DNA from: Paralvinella palmiformis
Lineage: Eukaryota > Annelida > Polychaeta > Terebellida > Alvinellidae
Length of the DNA: 64,000 bases
Direction of reading: 5' to 3'
Assembly: GCA_025642065.1 (NCBI GenBank)
Contig: JAODUP010000032.1
Coordinates: 2,028,001-2,092,000 of the forward strand
The notes under the pieces are model-generated. The model was not told the DNA's origin, made no database searches, and saw nothing but the letters and a program-made list of their open reading frames with translations. A program made the position numbers and the translations under genes. Of the stretch, positions 8,997 to 21,900 are shown one piece after another. Positions within the stretch are counted from its first letter, which is position 1; each line of letters starts with the position of its first letter.

Positions 8997-11323
8997 ATGA
9001 AGATCCAAATCATACGAAGATGGAAGAGCTCCTTAATTATGGCACTCATTTTCCTATCCATATTTTTGACAGTTCAGTTATTCTCCTCTACCTTAAATGC
9101 TGTAGATAGAAATGATACCGATAATGACGATGGCCACCATATAGAAGAAATGGGGACATCGATCTCTGTAAGACAGCGGATTGTGGAAGATAACGAGTCG
9201 GGTTACGAATTGTACGACGAAGATGAGTTACCAATAACAAGAGGACAACTGTTTACTAGCGAAGATGCTCCCATCTTAAAGTTTGGAACAAGAAACAACG
9301 ACGCCAAAAGAATAACTACTATTTTTTCCGATACATCTCCCGTCGTTGATGCAGCCGGCCCAGGAGAAAACGAGCCCGAACTCAAACATCCTTCAGCTGT
9401 AAGATTAGACCGGAGAGAAGAATCTACAACTCAGTTACTAGAACCTGATGCCGAAGCATCAAATCAAAATGAGGAAGACTTAATTCGGAGCAAGTTAGCT
9501 GCGAAATTTCAGAAGAAGACCTCACAGATGAGGCAAAAACTACGCCTCCAGCTAGGACATGATCCTCTTCCAGTTCAATTGTTCACGTGTAAACGTTTAC
9601 TATCAAAATTACTTCGAGTTCCAGGATCGGAAAGCGATAAAGCCCATAAGATTATCACCGAGATGGTTATTGATGGAATGGCTTCTTACGGCAATATAAC
9701 GGATAAAAAACTGGCTGAGGTAATGAACAGCTTTAATTGTATAATCTGATCATCCGTAACTCAATCCAGTATAACATCTATATAAGTTAGCCAAATTATA
9801 TTGAATGTAAATATAATCTTATGCTTTTTATATTTAAAGATCAGATTGCATTTAACGATCACATTTCAAATCATATTATTATTGATATAACCTAAACACT
9901 GTACTCTTGTTGACAGATTCGCATTTTAGTTGAAATGAAGTTGAACGATCTGACGGAACTGTTGAAACACAGAGACGATAGAAAAAGTGACCAGGGCACA
10001 TTGACGTCAGCGCTTAAGTCAACAACAACAACAACAACGACGACGAAGTCAACTGATGAGAAAGTGAAAAAGACGAGTGATATCACCATATCAGCAAACG
10101 ATGATACACAGTTGTCACACTTCGATGAGGGAATCGTTTCCAAGGACATCATCACCGATAACAAACAGAACATCTCAGTGATAGACCTCGACAGTGACGA
10201 TGACTATAGTGATCTGTTGGGCGGTGAGATTGAACAGTTCGAGCTAAAATGTCGAGATAGGTTGACGGGGATTGAGTATCGTAGGTACATGGTGAAACTT
10301 GCTGATTATCACATGGTCGGCTTCATCAATGACTACACATCTGATTACGTTGTCTTGTCCGTCGGCTTGGTGAGTGAGATGAGCAAAAGATATGTCTTGA
10401 TGTTGCCATTGACCGTTCTGGCCAACAAAAGGGTCGGATTTGGTACAATTGTGATATTGACGAACACCATGGAAAATTATATTAACAACCTCGCCCTGAG
10501 GCACGTCCTCTCCAGAGTTTGCCAGCTCGGCGCCGTCGTTATTTTCTTTCCGGCCAAACAGATTAATACGGTACTGATTAGTCAGTTCAGTAGAATCTTT
10601 GCCGCCGATATTCTGTTGAATATCTGCGATGAACTGACGAGGAAAGGCTTAAAGGTAACCAGACCACATGATAAATATTTAGTCAGCTCGGACAGCGACA
10701 TGTGGCCTTTAAAAAGGTCGATGTTCTGCTTACCGAAAAATGCCAATATTTTATCGCGGCCCGCTCTAAGCGGTAGAATGATAGAGGAAGACGGACGCCT
10801 GTACAGGATGTATCCACTATCTGGCATCGGGATGATGACAAAAACTTGGCACAATCTCTTGACGAAGTACGGCGGCGTGCCCGAGGGAATGAAGGTTACG
10901 GCCGACTTTATAGTTCAGCTGCTCTTTGATCGGTATGGTCAGATGGTAAATAGAACGGCGAGGAGGAGTGGGATCGATGAGACTTGGTTTCTGGATCAAC
11001 GCTTCCTCAGCGTTAGTATTCAGCGTTACCTGCACGACAATAAGGGAAAGGGCGTTTTCATTTTAGAAAATTCATCAGTGAAGAATCGGATAGATAAAAA
11101 AAGTTGGCCGACTCCTGAGCAAATTACACAAGAAATGGTTGACACTTTTAACGAAGTCCACGTAATACCGGTGAATAATGCTACGGTTTGGGACCAGGTG
11201 ACGCCTTTGTTGGAAAAAATGTACGGATTGCACAGTCTAGAGTACAGCTGGTGTCTGGATTATTACAAGGAATATACAGAAAGGTCGAATCTCATTAAAA
11301 TTGAAAACATTATCTGGAAATAA
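8997..11323 (+). CDS. Putative type II membrane protein, possible glycosyltransferase
   Basis: Two coding exons: 8997-9719 (241 codons, ends GAG|gtaatg) and 9917-11323 (468 codons plus TAA; acceptor 'ttgttgacag'). They join in phase 0 to give 709 residues. A basic N-terminus ('MKIQIIRRWKSS') is followed by one hydrophobic segment at residues ~13-32 and then an acidic, low-complexity stem, the layout of Golgi type II enzymes. A Thr run (~276-286) comes from an in-exon ACA/ACG microsatellite. The C-terminal ~370 residues look globular. They include 'YLVSSDSDMWPL' with a DxD-like D500-S-D502 and the downstream motif 'WFLDQRFLS', both of which resemble GT-A transferases. No named family was recognised, so the enzymatic call is an inference. 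A poly(A) signal follows at 11331. Confidence 0.7.
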
Positions 11324-11330
11324 CAAGCGA

Positions 11331-11336
11331 AATAAA
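11331..11336 (+). promoter_or_regulatory. poly(A) signal of the membrane-protein gene
   Basis: AATAAA only 8 bases after the stop codon. This would give a very short 3' UTR; a second AATAAA lies at about 11398, so either could be used. Confidence 0.45.
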
Positions 11337-14300
11337 AGTACACAAATTTCACGTTGGCATACATCGAATGCTACCTTCCTTGTAAACGGGTTGTCAAATA
11401 AATCATAGAAGAATAGCGATCTCTTTATGTTTCGATGTTTGGTCTGGAGCAGTGGTGTTAGTTTACTCGTTTGTGCAAACACTGGTTATTTTTCATTGAC
11501 GTCAGTCATACACTGTTTAGCTTTTTATGTTTTGCTTACATTACGTCCTTCACTCGCTTTAAGATAATGACAGCCGCCTAGAATGAGTCATGCATGTAAT
11601 CATGATATTCTGGTAATATACGCTTGACCTGAATATTTAATCAGTATTTAAATTAGCATTTATTAATTTTTTATTTAAGATTCTTTTAAATACCACACAC
11701 ACACACACACACAGATAAACCTGGACACGCAATGGATATTGTGGCAAACATTATTTAATCAGTCACTTTTTATAGTATACATGCTTATTTTATGAACGAG
11801 TTATAAACAAGGTAAACATTACAATTTTTGTTAAAGACCTGTTGTACATATCACAGTCCAGCCTATATGTTGGTGGAGGTCATATCTCGGGGTATTCATT
11901 CATATTGGTATGGACATATGATACTTATTTAGATTTAAAATCATTGAGTTGAAATTGCTATAGGTCATGCCACCAACATTAAGTGCACCATTGAATACGA
12001 CTAGAGGTTCATTTCTTTTACCATACATGTTCGTATTTACAAATGGATCATAAATAAAAGTGACTAAAACATTAGGATTCTAAGATAGGAGAAATTCTAG
12101 TATTCCCCAGCGTGTCATCAAGGTTTCACATTTCACCCCCTCACAACTACAGGTAAGTGTTGTCCACACAACAAATCAGGCGTCAATACGTTCCTTAATC
12201 TCCATCGACCTTCTTCAGTCAAGAACAAGCTCTCTGTAAGCTTGATGGGTATCAGCAGAGCTCCATTAAGTTGTTGTGAACTTAATTGTGTTTGAGCGTT
12301 GTAATTTCTAATTTTGTGAAAGCTGACTGACAGTTAAATGCAGACATTAGACAAACAGTAAATCAGTGTGCATTTACATATTTATTTTTTATGATTCATT
12401 GTGAATAAGATACTGTTGTTATCTACCACAATAGTATTAATAGTGCAAAATTATGAGCAATTAAATATAACTTTTTTTAATTTAACAAATTTAAAACAAC
12501 CACATACAAATGTGGATCAATTATACATCTGTAACAATAGTTAATTTGTCTTTAATATATTAACATGATAAAAAACATGGCCTCTACCTTTGTCAAGCCA
12601 TTAAGTGTTAACTAAATCAATTTAAACATGATTAACAAAATCAGTAAATAGTATATCCTACTTGTGTGGTTAGGACTGTGTCAGTCTAATACATCAATCT
12701 TACTGGACACCACACGGACCATTGAAAGTAGTTATTCAAACACAATAATGCTATCCAATCATGACATTTACAAAATCAACTGTCACTTATCTCAACAAAT
12801 CAGATATTTGTACTCTGGATAAAGTAATATCTATATAAATAAAATGAATAACAAAAACTAAATCTTGCAGTTAACCAAATCGCCAAAATATTTAATTACA
12901 ATGTTTTCAACAACTATATATACGTTTTTCAATCCTTTGTTAACGTTTCTAAATTAGATAGTACTATTTTAAATGTACACGTCATCACGTTACAAAATAA
13001 TACTCCAGGTTTTATATGTGATACCGTGTCTTATAATCATATCTTCACTAGGCCTCTGCATGAGTTGATACTTCTGACCTGCAACTGCCCTGCATTGAAG
13101 TGGCCCACAATCACCCAGTCCTCTATTTATACAGCTTGTTTGGTAATGGTTGGCAATTAACTGCATGGGGAACACCAGGAATACAACATGATCAGTGAAC
13201 GGCATCATTCACATAATTAGTGCTTTAGTGTAGTGTTCCACATTCAGATTAATGATAGAAATATTGGTCATTTGATTAAAATCATCTGAACTGTCATATT
13301 ATGGCAAGACCCATAGACTGTATAATAATGAGACAAATCAAATAATTGAGAAATGAATAAAAGATAAAATATTAATTGCATCCAAGTGATCAATGTCAAG
13401 TATAAAACCAGGCTGTTGTAAATTGACTTTTGAGTCATACGATCAGTGTTTGACATTAAGCTTATGTTATGTTGCTGTATCCTGGTTTATGTAATTATGA
13501 TACATGTGTCAATACTGTTTGCAATGTATGTATTTCAGTTATAATATCTGGATCTGGTCCTTTTATCATTATTTGATGAATGAAGCATTTTTTTGGGAAG
13601 GCTATAAGGTCATAATAATTATTCATGCATGTATGTATGTATGTACGTTGCATTCTAATAAAGGTCACCACCGGAAGTCACCACACACAAAAATCCTGCA
13701 GAGCCTTCTACCACATCACAGACTAAATATCAGGTCCATGACTGCCCCATAAAATAAAACGTTATTTAAGCTCACGCAGAGATATAATTCTTAGTAGTGC
13801 ACTATATACAAACAGTAATCCTTGACAACGTTAACGTTGAGGAACTAAAACTAAGCCAGGCAACTATTATTGATATCTGCTTAGTATCCTGTTACAGTTG
13901 ACTCAAAGAGAATTGTTTTTCTGTTTAATGTACTACAGCAATAAAAAATCGTCTTCAAGCCCAGTATAGTATATTAGCAGTTATTGCAGTTTGTATATAG
14001 TGCAATACTAAGAATATGATTAAGAAAAACATAATCACATAAATAACCTGGAGAACCGGTATCAACCTAAACCAATGTCTGCCAGCACGGAATCTATAAC
14101 AACCAACACAAACTAAAGGACCATTATCACTGCTCATCAATTTGGGCACACAGATCATATAATAGGTAGGGTAAACAATGTCTATCATACACTTTCAGAA
14201 ATACAAATAAATGTTGATAAATATCTCCTCAACTCTGAAAAGGATTATTAAGTAGTCCAACACTAGTATTATGGGTATAGGTTGCAGACAATTCCACTCA

Positions 14301-14639
14301 ATTCTATTTGGTCAATTCCAATTACACATCATATTTATCAATTCCAAATCACCCTTTTCTGACTCTTTCTTTGCTCAATACTTTTTACCACGAGTAGGTA
14401 CTACAAGTACCTACTTGGAATACCTACTCTGAGTAGTTTATATTCCAATAGGATTGTCATGGAAGAAATATTTCTGAATTAAAAAATGAAATGGTAAATT
14501 AATTTGTGAATTGTTTTTGCCCATTCTAAACATTGAAAGGGGTAAATTCCTAAATAGCAATATCTCTATATGGATTACAGCTATGCTATGTGGTGGTCTC
14601 ACAGTGTTGTGGGTGGAGCCCATGGTATCCAGACCATTT

Positions 14640-14780
14640 TAATTGGTTAAACGCTCATGTGGGGTGCCACGGTTGGTGTGCGTATTTATATATATATATA
14701 TATATATAAAACGAACCAAAGATCTGGATTATTTTGGTTCCAGTATATTGGTAACACCACATGTAAGTGTTAATGTGGTA
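14640..14780. mobile_element. Small inverted-repeat element around an (AT)n tract
   Basis: Left arm 'ttaaacgctcatgtggggtg' and right arm 'caccacatgtaagtgttaat' are imperfect inverted copies, with an (AT)n run between them. The right-arm motif 'caccacatgtaagtgttaa' occurs again near 28960-28985, upstream of AK2. This indicates a dispersed family, not a chance hairpin. Confidence 0.45.
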
Positions 14781-14794
14781 AAAATGGTAAAAAT

Positions 14795-14912
14795 GGTAAA
14801 TTAATTTGTGGATTTATTTTTTGTAGGAAATTTTAATTCCAAATTTCTCAATTCCATTTTTTTTAAATAATCAATTCTAATTCCGGAATTGAATTGACCC
14901 CATCCCATGTCT
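14795..14912 (+). repeat. Dispersed 'caattccaattcc' repeat, copy 1
   Basis: About 115 bp match 22970-23100 in the same orientation. Shared blocks include 'aaattaatttgtggattta', 'ccaaatttctcaattcca', 'aattgaa.tgaccccat' and 'atgtctg.tag'. There is no coding potential. It is probably a short non-autonomous element present in many copies. Confidence 0.65.
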
Positions 14913-15938
14913 GATAGGTTGTATACCATATGTAAAGCAAAAGACGGGAGATCAATGATGTGTGTATATCCTTGTACATTAAGAAATTTGCCAATGGAAA
15001 ATTGGCTAACACGCATAAGGATTTATTTTCTATTCTAAAGAACCTAAAACTATAAAACAGCAGAAGTGTGTACTGTTAATTATCCAATTATCAGGGCAAC
15101 AGATGAATTTGTTTACACTGTGAACTTTTTTTGGTTATGGTGCATTGGAAAATAAACTTAATTAGCTTTATAAAGGCAGCACAAAGCAGTTATAACATTT
15201 TAAAAGAATTAATGAAAATAAATGGTGACTACAATTCATAACCATAATCATGCAATCATGCTCATTCCATCATAATAAATTCACATATAAATACAGATCC
15301 AGACTATATAAAATATAGTAGTAAATTTCTATAATGACAAAATACACCATATTTCTTAATCTACATTTAATAAGATGTCAACATTGAAGAAGTGCATATC
15401 AAATTAGGTAAACATAAGCAACATATTTAAATGTTTTGTGAAGTCACTGATTTGATAAAATAAGGTACTTTAATATTTCCTGTTAGGGGACTTAAATCAT
15501 GTTAACTGATACACTTAATTCACAAAAATAAACTATGCACTTAGATACACATCCTGTAATCATAGCGGCTAGTATATTAGATAAATTGGAGTTTGTTTCA
15601 TATAAATAATAATTAGACCTCATAGGTTTGGTTACTGTTAAACTAGTCATATTATCTGTTTTATTAATAACACACACAAGTAACAATGGCAGTACACTTA
15701 AATGCAGACTTAAAAACATATCTGGAAGAAATTATAATTTAGAAATACCATGATTACCTGAATACTGGATGGCTACATACGTTGGACCAAATATAACCAA
15801 ATGTAAAGAAAATAAACTATAACCAACTAGCAATCTGATCTTAGCTATAAAGCTTTAACAACTACTCGGGTAGACTCTCACTGAACTTGTTAGTACATGA
15901 AATTAATACCAACGATATGAACTAAAATCATCTATGCT

Positions 15939-18900
15939 TTACTGACTCGCAAAGAAAACCCTATCTTTGCATTTAGCTCTTGAGAAGGCATCTACAACGG
16001 CACGGAATACATCATTGGGTGACTTGGAAGCATCAACTGCTGTGTGAATCCCTCGCTTTTTGTAGTAATCAACTAGTGGTTCAGTCTGCTTATGATATGC
16101 ATCAAGACGTTTCTTCAGGGCTTCTTCGTTATCATCAGACCGACGTATCAGTGGTTCTCCAGTTATCTAAACAGATTTTTTAAATATCAATTTAGTTAGC
16201 ATCTTGATTTTGTACAGCAAATATATTCACCTGTGAGTACCTGATGTTCTGAGTACTTTGATATACTGTCTATATATACAATGGTTTCATGGCAACTATC
16301 TATAAGGTCTTATTAAGACCATCTTCCTAGCAGTGATAAATTAAAATAAATTATATGATGTTTCTAGCTCTGAAAGCAATTAGTTACAGATGTAGTTAAC
16401 TCATTTAGCAACAATTTTATTGAAATTTGGAAAACACTGTCTAAAGAGTAATTTCAGGTATCTGAAGTCAAATGATAACCTGAAAATAAACTAACAGGTA
16501 AGAGCATCTGGCCATAACAGTAAGGAATTGATAATATACAAAAACAGTGTATAAAAACATGCCACACAAATGGAAATAAATAAAAATAGTTTCAGTAATG
16601 AATTGGCATTCTTCTCACACTATGGAAAATGTTCTGGGAGTATTAGAAATGTGTACTGAAATCTTTATAAATCTTAGATGTAGCAACAGACTGACTCCTT
16701 AGATCCCATAAATTATGCTAAAAGGAATGACTTAATTTAATCACACAGCATAAGTATTAAAATTTAAAAATTACAACAAAGTGTAAAATATCAGATATGT
16801 TATTGCATAGCTAAATTAATTGAGAATAACTTACATCATCTTTCATATGTTCTCTGGGTGGATTAAACTCGGTATGATATGACCTGCCACTGGCTTTGTG
16901 AATCAATCGTCCTGTTATACGACGAACTAGAAGATTATCATCAATAGCAAACTCAAGTACAGAATCTAGTTGACGTCTACGAGTATCAAGCAAGTTGTCC
17001 AGCTGTAAATATCAAAATATATCAGTTTAATTTAACTATAATGATAATAATAATAATAACATTAATAATAATATTAATAATGCAGCCATAATTAAACATC
17101 TGAAAAAATAATACATTCAACAGAACAGATACATATTACACACCAGGTAAAATTATGTGGCTTACAAAGTACAATACTTAATGTGCACCATTCATGTCAC
17201 TAACAAATAACCTAATTATATATGTGATTGTTTCATGTTTCCCATTTTCACAATCCACTGTAATGTTGTGTGATTATTTCCACAATTGATTTTACACTAA
17301 TATGGCAGTTTGAATAGCTTTTAAGAAACATAATAAGAGTTTCAAGAACTTTTAAGAATGAAAAGAAGAAATGTTCTGTAAATGCTAAGTGATTTCAGCT
17401 GAGAGTAAAACAAATTTTGAATAATCAATATTTTCAAACCACTACCTCCAATTATATTTTGACTGTACTTATAAAAGTCTGTAATCAAAATAACAGATTA
17501 AATTACATCAATTAAATACATTGTATTTTGTTGGGATGCCAGATTCATTGTCAAAGATAGTATACCCTTAAGACAACTCCATAAATGTGATCACAAACAA
17601 AATATTTCTTTGGAAAACACATTTAGTGGCTTGCAGTACATTCTAAATCACTCCAATAGTGAAATTCTCTTCCTACATGTTAATAAACACTTGACCCTGA
17701 AATACATTTGCGCTTTGACTGTGGTTTAAATATAAATAGACAGATATACAAATCTACTACTACTAGTACTTTCTTTTCATACAAGTATCAACCACAAGGA
17801 ATAGTTAGTATTTTAGGTCAGAAAATAGGCCATAGGAACAAATCGCACAATTCTTCTGTATGACACAGTGTGTTCAAAACCTGTACATCATGAGGTTACT
17901 CTCATTTAGTGTTATAATAATGAAAGGCATTTAAAATATGAAGCAAACAAATTTTAATATTTGTATTTATGTGTAATCAAATAAACAATATCTTAGTGTA
18001 GGTCTATGTAGAACTAATCAAAATTCTAAAATATATTTTAATATTTAAATGTAATACTTTTTGTGTATATGTATGTATGCATGCATGTGAGTGAGTGAAG
18101 CTTAACAATACACCACTACAAAAAGGAGATCTAGTCACATCTAATTTTAGTAGCTACTCAGGACACACAGAACAGTGGGTCAATTATAAAACCCCAAACC
18201 CTCAGAGGGTTGTTTTGTCTGTCTCTGTATGGATGGATGAATGCATGTGTTTTTCCTAATTCTTTCTCTTTCTCTCCGTGCATGTGTGCATGTATCTGTG
18301 AACTATTCATTGTACATGCCAAGAGTTGAAACACTGACCAGTGATAGATCTAGAGGTGATGATGATGTTACTCACTTTTGGTTCATTTCCTAATAATTAT
18401 CTTTTTAAATGATCATCTTCATAATCATTTTATATAATAATTATGACATTCTTCCTAATGTAACTGTAAGATATTTCTGTGCTTTGACTGGAATAAACTG
18501 TCTGAATCATTGATATTATCTAACAATAGTACAGTATATAGAAGAGCTGATAAAACAAAGATGTAGAACAGAACCACATTTACAATGACTTCATGAACTC
18601 TCACAGTAAATTGACTTAAGACAGGATGTTTCTGTGTTGTCTGATGTCCAATGACTTACTTTTATCTCAGTTATTGTTGTGAATTGTATTTTGTTCTTCC
18701 TATCTCTGATAATATGAAAACAAATTATATACCATACATCTTACGTACTATAATCTGATTCTGCCATTGCAAAGTCTATTATAATATGGAATTGGATACA
18801 ATCCACTGGTGCTTAGTTATTTGGACTGAAGATATTTAATTGTCTATCGTTTTCTATATAGTTGTAAGTCCACTGAAATTCCATGCATATCATAGACCTT

Positions 18901-21900
18901 TATCTATATATATCTGTGAGAACCCAAAATGTTACTAATGGTTACTAATTACTAATTTTGTCAAGTAATTGATGTAAGCCAGTGGCAAACAATTAACTGG
19001 AGCTTAACTCCGTATAGAATAAGCCTATGTTTATATGGATAATTTCATCTGTTCATGTGGCAAGTGATAACCAGTCACCCTCACCCATCACAACTGGTTC
19101 CATTCATAACCCATCTTAGATTACTTGTATCTCAATTCACAGCTGCTATCAATTAATTAATTAATTGCAGATAAATATTACCACGTAAAAAGTACTAGGT
19201 TTTCATTGGAATAACCATCCAATTAATGACACAGATATCTTCCACTACTGATGTGATTTCCGGCAAATGAATAAACGTGAAGTAACATTTATTTAGGCAA
19301 GACAGTGGCACCAGGATTGGTATTTTTGCAAAAGTAAAACAAACTCTTAATTATCTTTCGTAAATTCTTTTATTTAGTGGTTGTTCTCATGTTCTCAAAA
19401 GGGGAACATATATAAGGAAATAGCCAAACACTAATGCATGCAGATTCATTGCCTGAAGACAATTGTTACTATATGCAGACAATTAATAAAACAATCCATG
19501 ATCTATGGACTCAGCCTCTGTATTATAGTGGAACCAGACTGTAGTATGTTTCTATGATTCATTATTTTCAAGAAAAGAAATTATTAGGATTTTTTGTTAC
19601 TTGTATCCCTAAATCAACATCACCGATATCAGCCATGATGATTGATTAACTAAATTAAGTTTCGTCTCATTCTGTAGTAACAGATAGTAAATCAGGGTTC
19701 ATACACATTTTGACATCTCAGATTCCAGGACTTTCCAAATTCATATTCAAGGACCTTTTCAATGAATTCACAAACTTTTAATACACAAAGATACACCCAT
19801 ATTTTGGAAGAAGTGTAACGACTGAATTCCTGTATGCTTATGATTAGAAATATAGATCTATATGTCCAAATTCCAGGACTTTCAAGGACTTCTACAAAAA
19901 TTCCAAATTTTTAAATTCCAGGACTTTCCAGGTTTTCAAGGACCTGTGCAAACCCTGTCAATGTATAAAATATGTGTTTAAACAAATTCCAGTGAGTTTA
20001 GGATATTTTACTTATATTTATCAACATCAACAACATCCACTTCAGGATCAAATTAACTAAGAACTTGATGGGAAATAAGTCAAATGAAAATCTTCCACAT
20101 TTTACCTCTGCTGAACTCCTGGCTGACAAGTTCAGCAATTTTTTTTATGAGGAAAATAACAATCATCAGGAATAAGATCATTTCTGATTGCCCAAATAAT
20201 ACCGGCAATATTTCCATGGATGCAGATATTATGTTTAATGGAAATATGCTCAAAATGTTTCGACTGTCTTCTCAAGCTGAGGTCAAGAAGATAATCACCA
20301 AGTCTACTGAACAAGTCATGTGACTTGGATCCACTTCCCACTTGGCTTTTGAAGAAATGTATGGATCAACCTCTGCCACTGATAACAGCCATTATCAATA
20401 GGCCAATGGCTGTGTCAGTAATGCCACTGTGTTTGCAACTAGCCACTATAACTCACTGCTTAAGAGATCTGGCTTGGATAAGGAAGATTTGAAGAATTAT
20501 CGTCCTATTTCTAATCTTCCTTTCATCTCCAAACTTATTGAAGGCATATAGAAGAACGCTAAGAGCACAATGACCTAAATGACATTGATCAGTCTGCTTA
20601 TTGTAGGTCATTCAACAGAAACTGTTTTCTCGAAAGTGCACAGCAACATTGCTGAGGCTCTTGATGGAGTATCCATGACTGCATTAATTATGGTTGATTT
20701 ATTTGCAGCTTTTGGTGTAATTGATCATTTCCATCAAATTACACCTGAATTGGTCCCTTAATTTTAGTGGATGGGGCAGAATTGTTTAGGTATTGGGTAC
20801 TGGCTAACTCATTTCAGAAAGGCCTATAACTATAAGATTATCTTGTTTGAGTTTTATTTATTTGATTTGGGTGTGAAATATCTGGTCAAGAGCAAAGTAT
20901 CAGAATAGCATAATCTAATTAAACTAATACAAGTAAGATGTAAGCTTACTTATAATAATTTCAAGGATGCAAATTTAAATATTTGATGAGAATACGGTTG
21001 GTGATTTTGATGCCAAGCAAGCAAATCGACAGTGAAACCTACACCACAAAAGAAGGCCAAACTTCGTGGAGGTATGTAGGTGAAGGGCATTGCCTGAAAC
21101 CCTGGCAGTAGAAGTGTCTTTGAGGCAGGAGTGGATGACCAGGCAGACGATTCAGATGAGGCACTGTGACCAGTGCCTCAGCTCCAGGCTTGTTGAATCT
21201 GATTATCATTCAGAGTTTGCTGGACGAGAGGAATCTGATCCTACTAGTCATTAAACTATTCAAATAAATATTTTTGTTGTTGAAATGAAGTTGGATGTTT
21301 AATAACTAAATCATTAGTTGTATTTAGTTTTACACAGTTAAAATAAGTTTAGGGCTATTTAACTTTTTCTTGACCTTGTCACACCATGGTTCCCACAGCA
21401 AAAGAAATATTATTTTCCAGGATATTTCCAGGACAAAATTACCATTTTCCAGGACAAAGTATACAGGATTTAAAGGTAATAAATCAGGATATGTGTGAAA
21501 AAGCATATATTTATTCAATGTATGATCGATTATTGAAATGTTTATGTTACAGCCTCCTCCTCACCCCTTCTAGCTGTCTGATCCATCCACTTTTATTTAA
21601 ATTTTAACTGACATGGGATATTAACACTATGTATTGGTACTATTTTACAATCAAAGTTTTCTTCAACAGGTATAATATTTATTTACTGGATTATTTGTTC
21701 TAAGCAGATTTTTCACAGACAATATTTCCTGATTTTATAAAATTCAAGGAGATTTCCAGGACTTGTATTGTGAATTTTTTATTTTCCAGGTTTTCCAGGA
21801 TGCATGGGAACCATGCAGACCTACATTTGCAAACCCATTTCCACTGATAGGAATTTACCCCATCATGCATAAATGATAAACTACTATATGTCGCCCCCCA

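Larger units (their letters stand above)
11337..15938. other. Non-coding stretch between the membrane-protein gene and AK2
   Basis: No convincing gene was found on either strand; open frames here are short and AT-rich. It holds an (AC)n tract (about 11694-11713), a (CATG/TATG) repeat patch near 13625-13650, an (AT)n tract (about 14687-14707) and a small inverted-repeat element (14640-14780). It also holds a dispersed repeat (about 14795-14912) shared with 22970-23100. The right part is expected to hold the AK2 3' UTR on the - strand; a candidate AATAAA on that strand is at 15660-15665. Confidence 0.55.

Noticed and set aside
9720..9749. Stop codon at 9747-9749 as the end of a separate 250-residue gene
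   Set aside because: GAG|gtaatg at 9719 and an acceptor at 9916 restore a continuous frame into the next exon, so the last nine codons are intronic.
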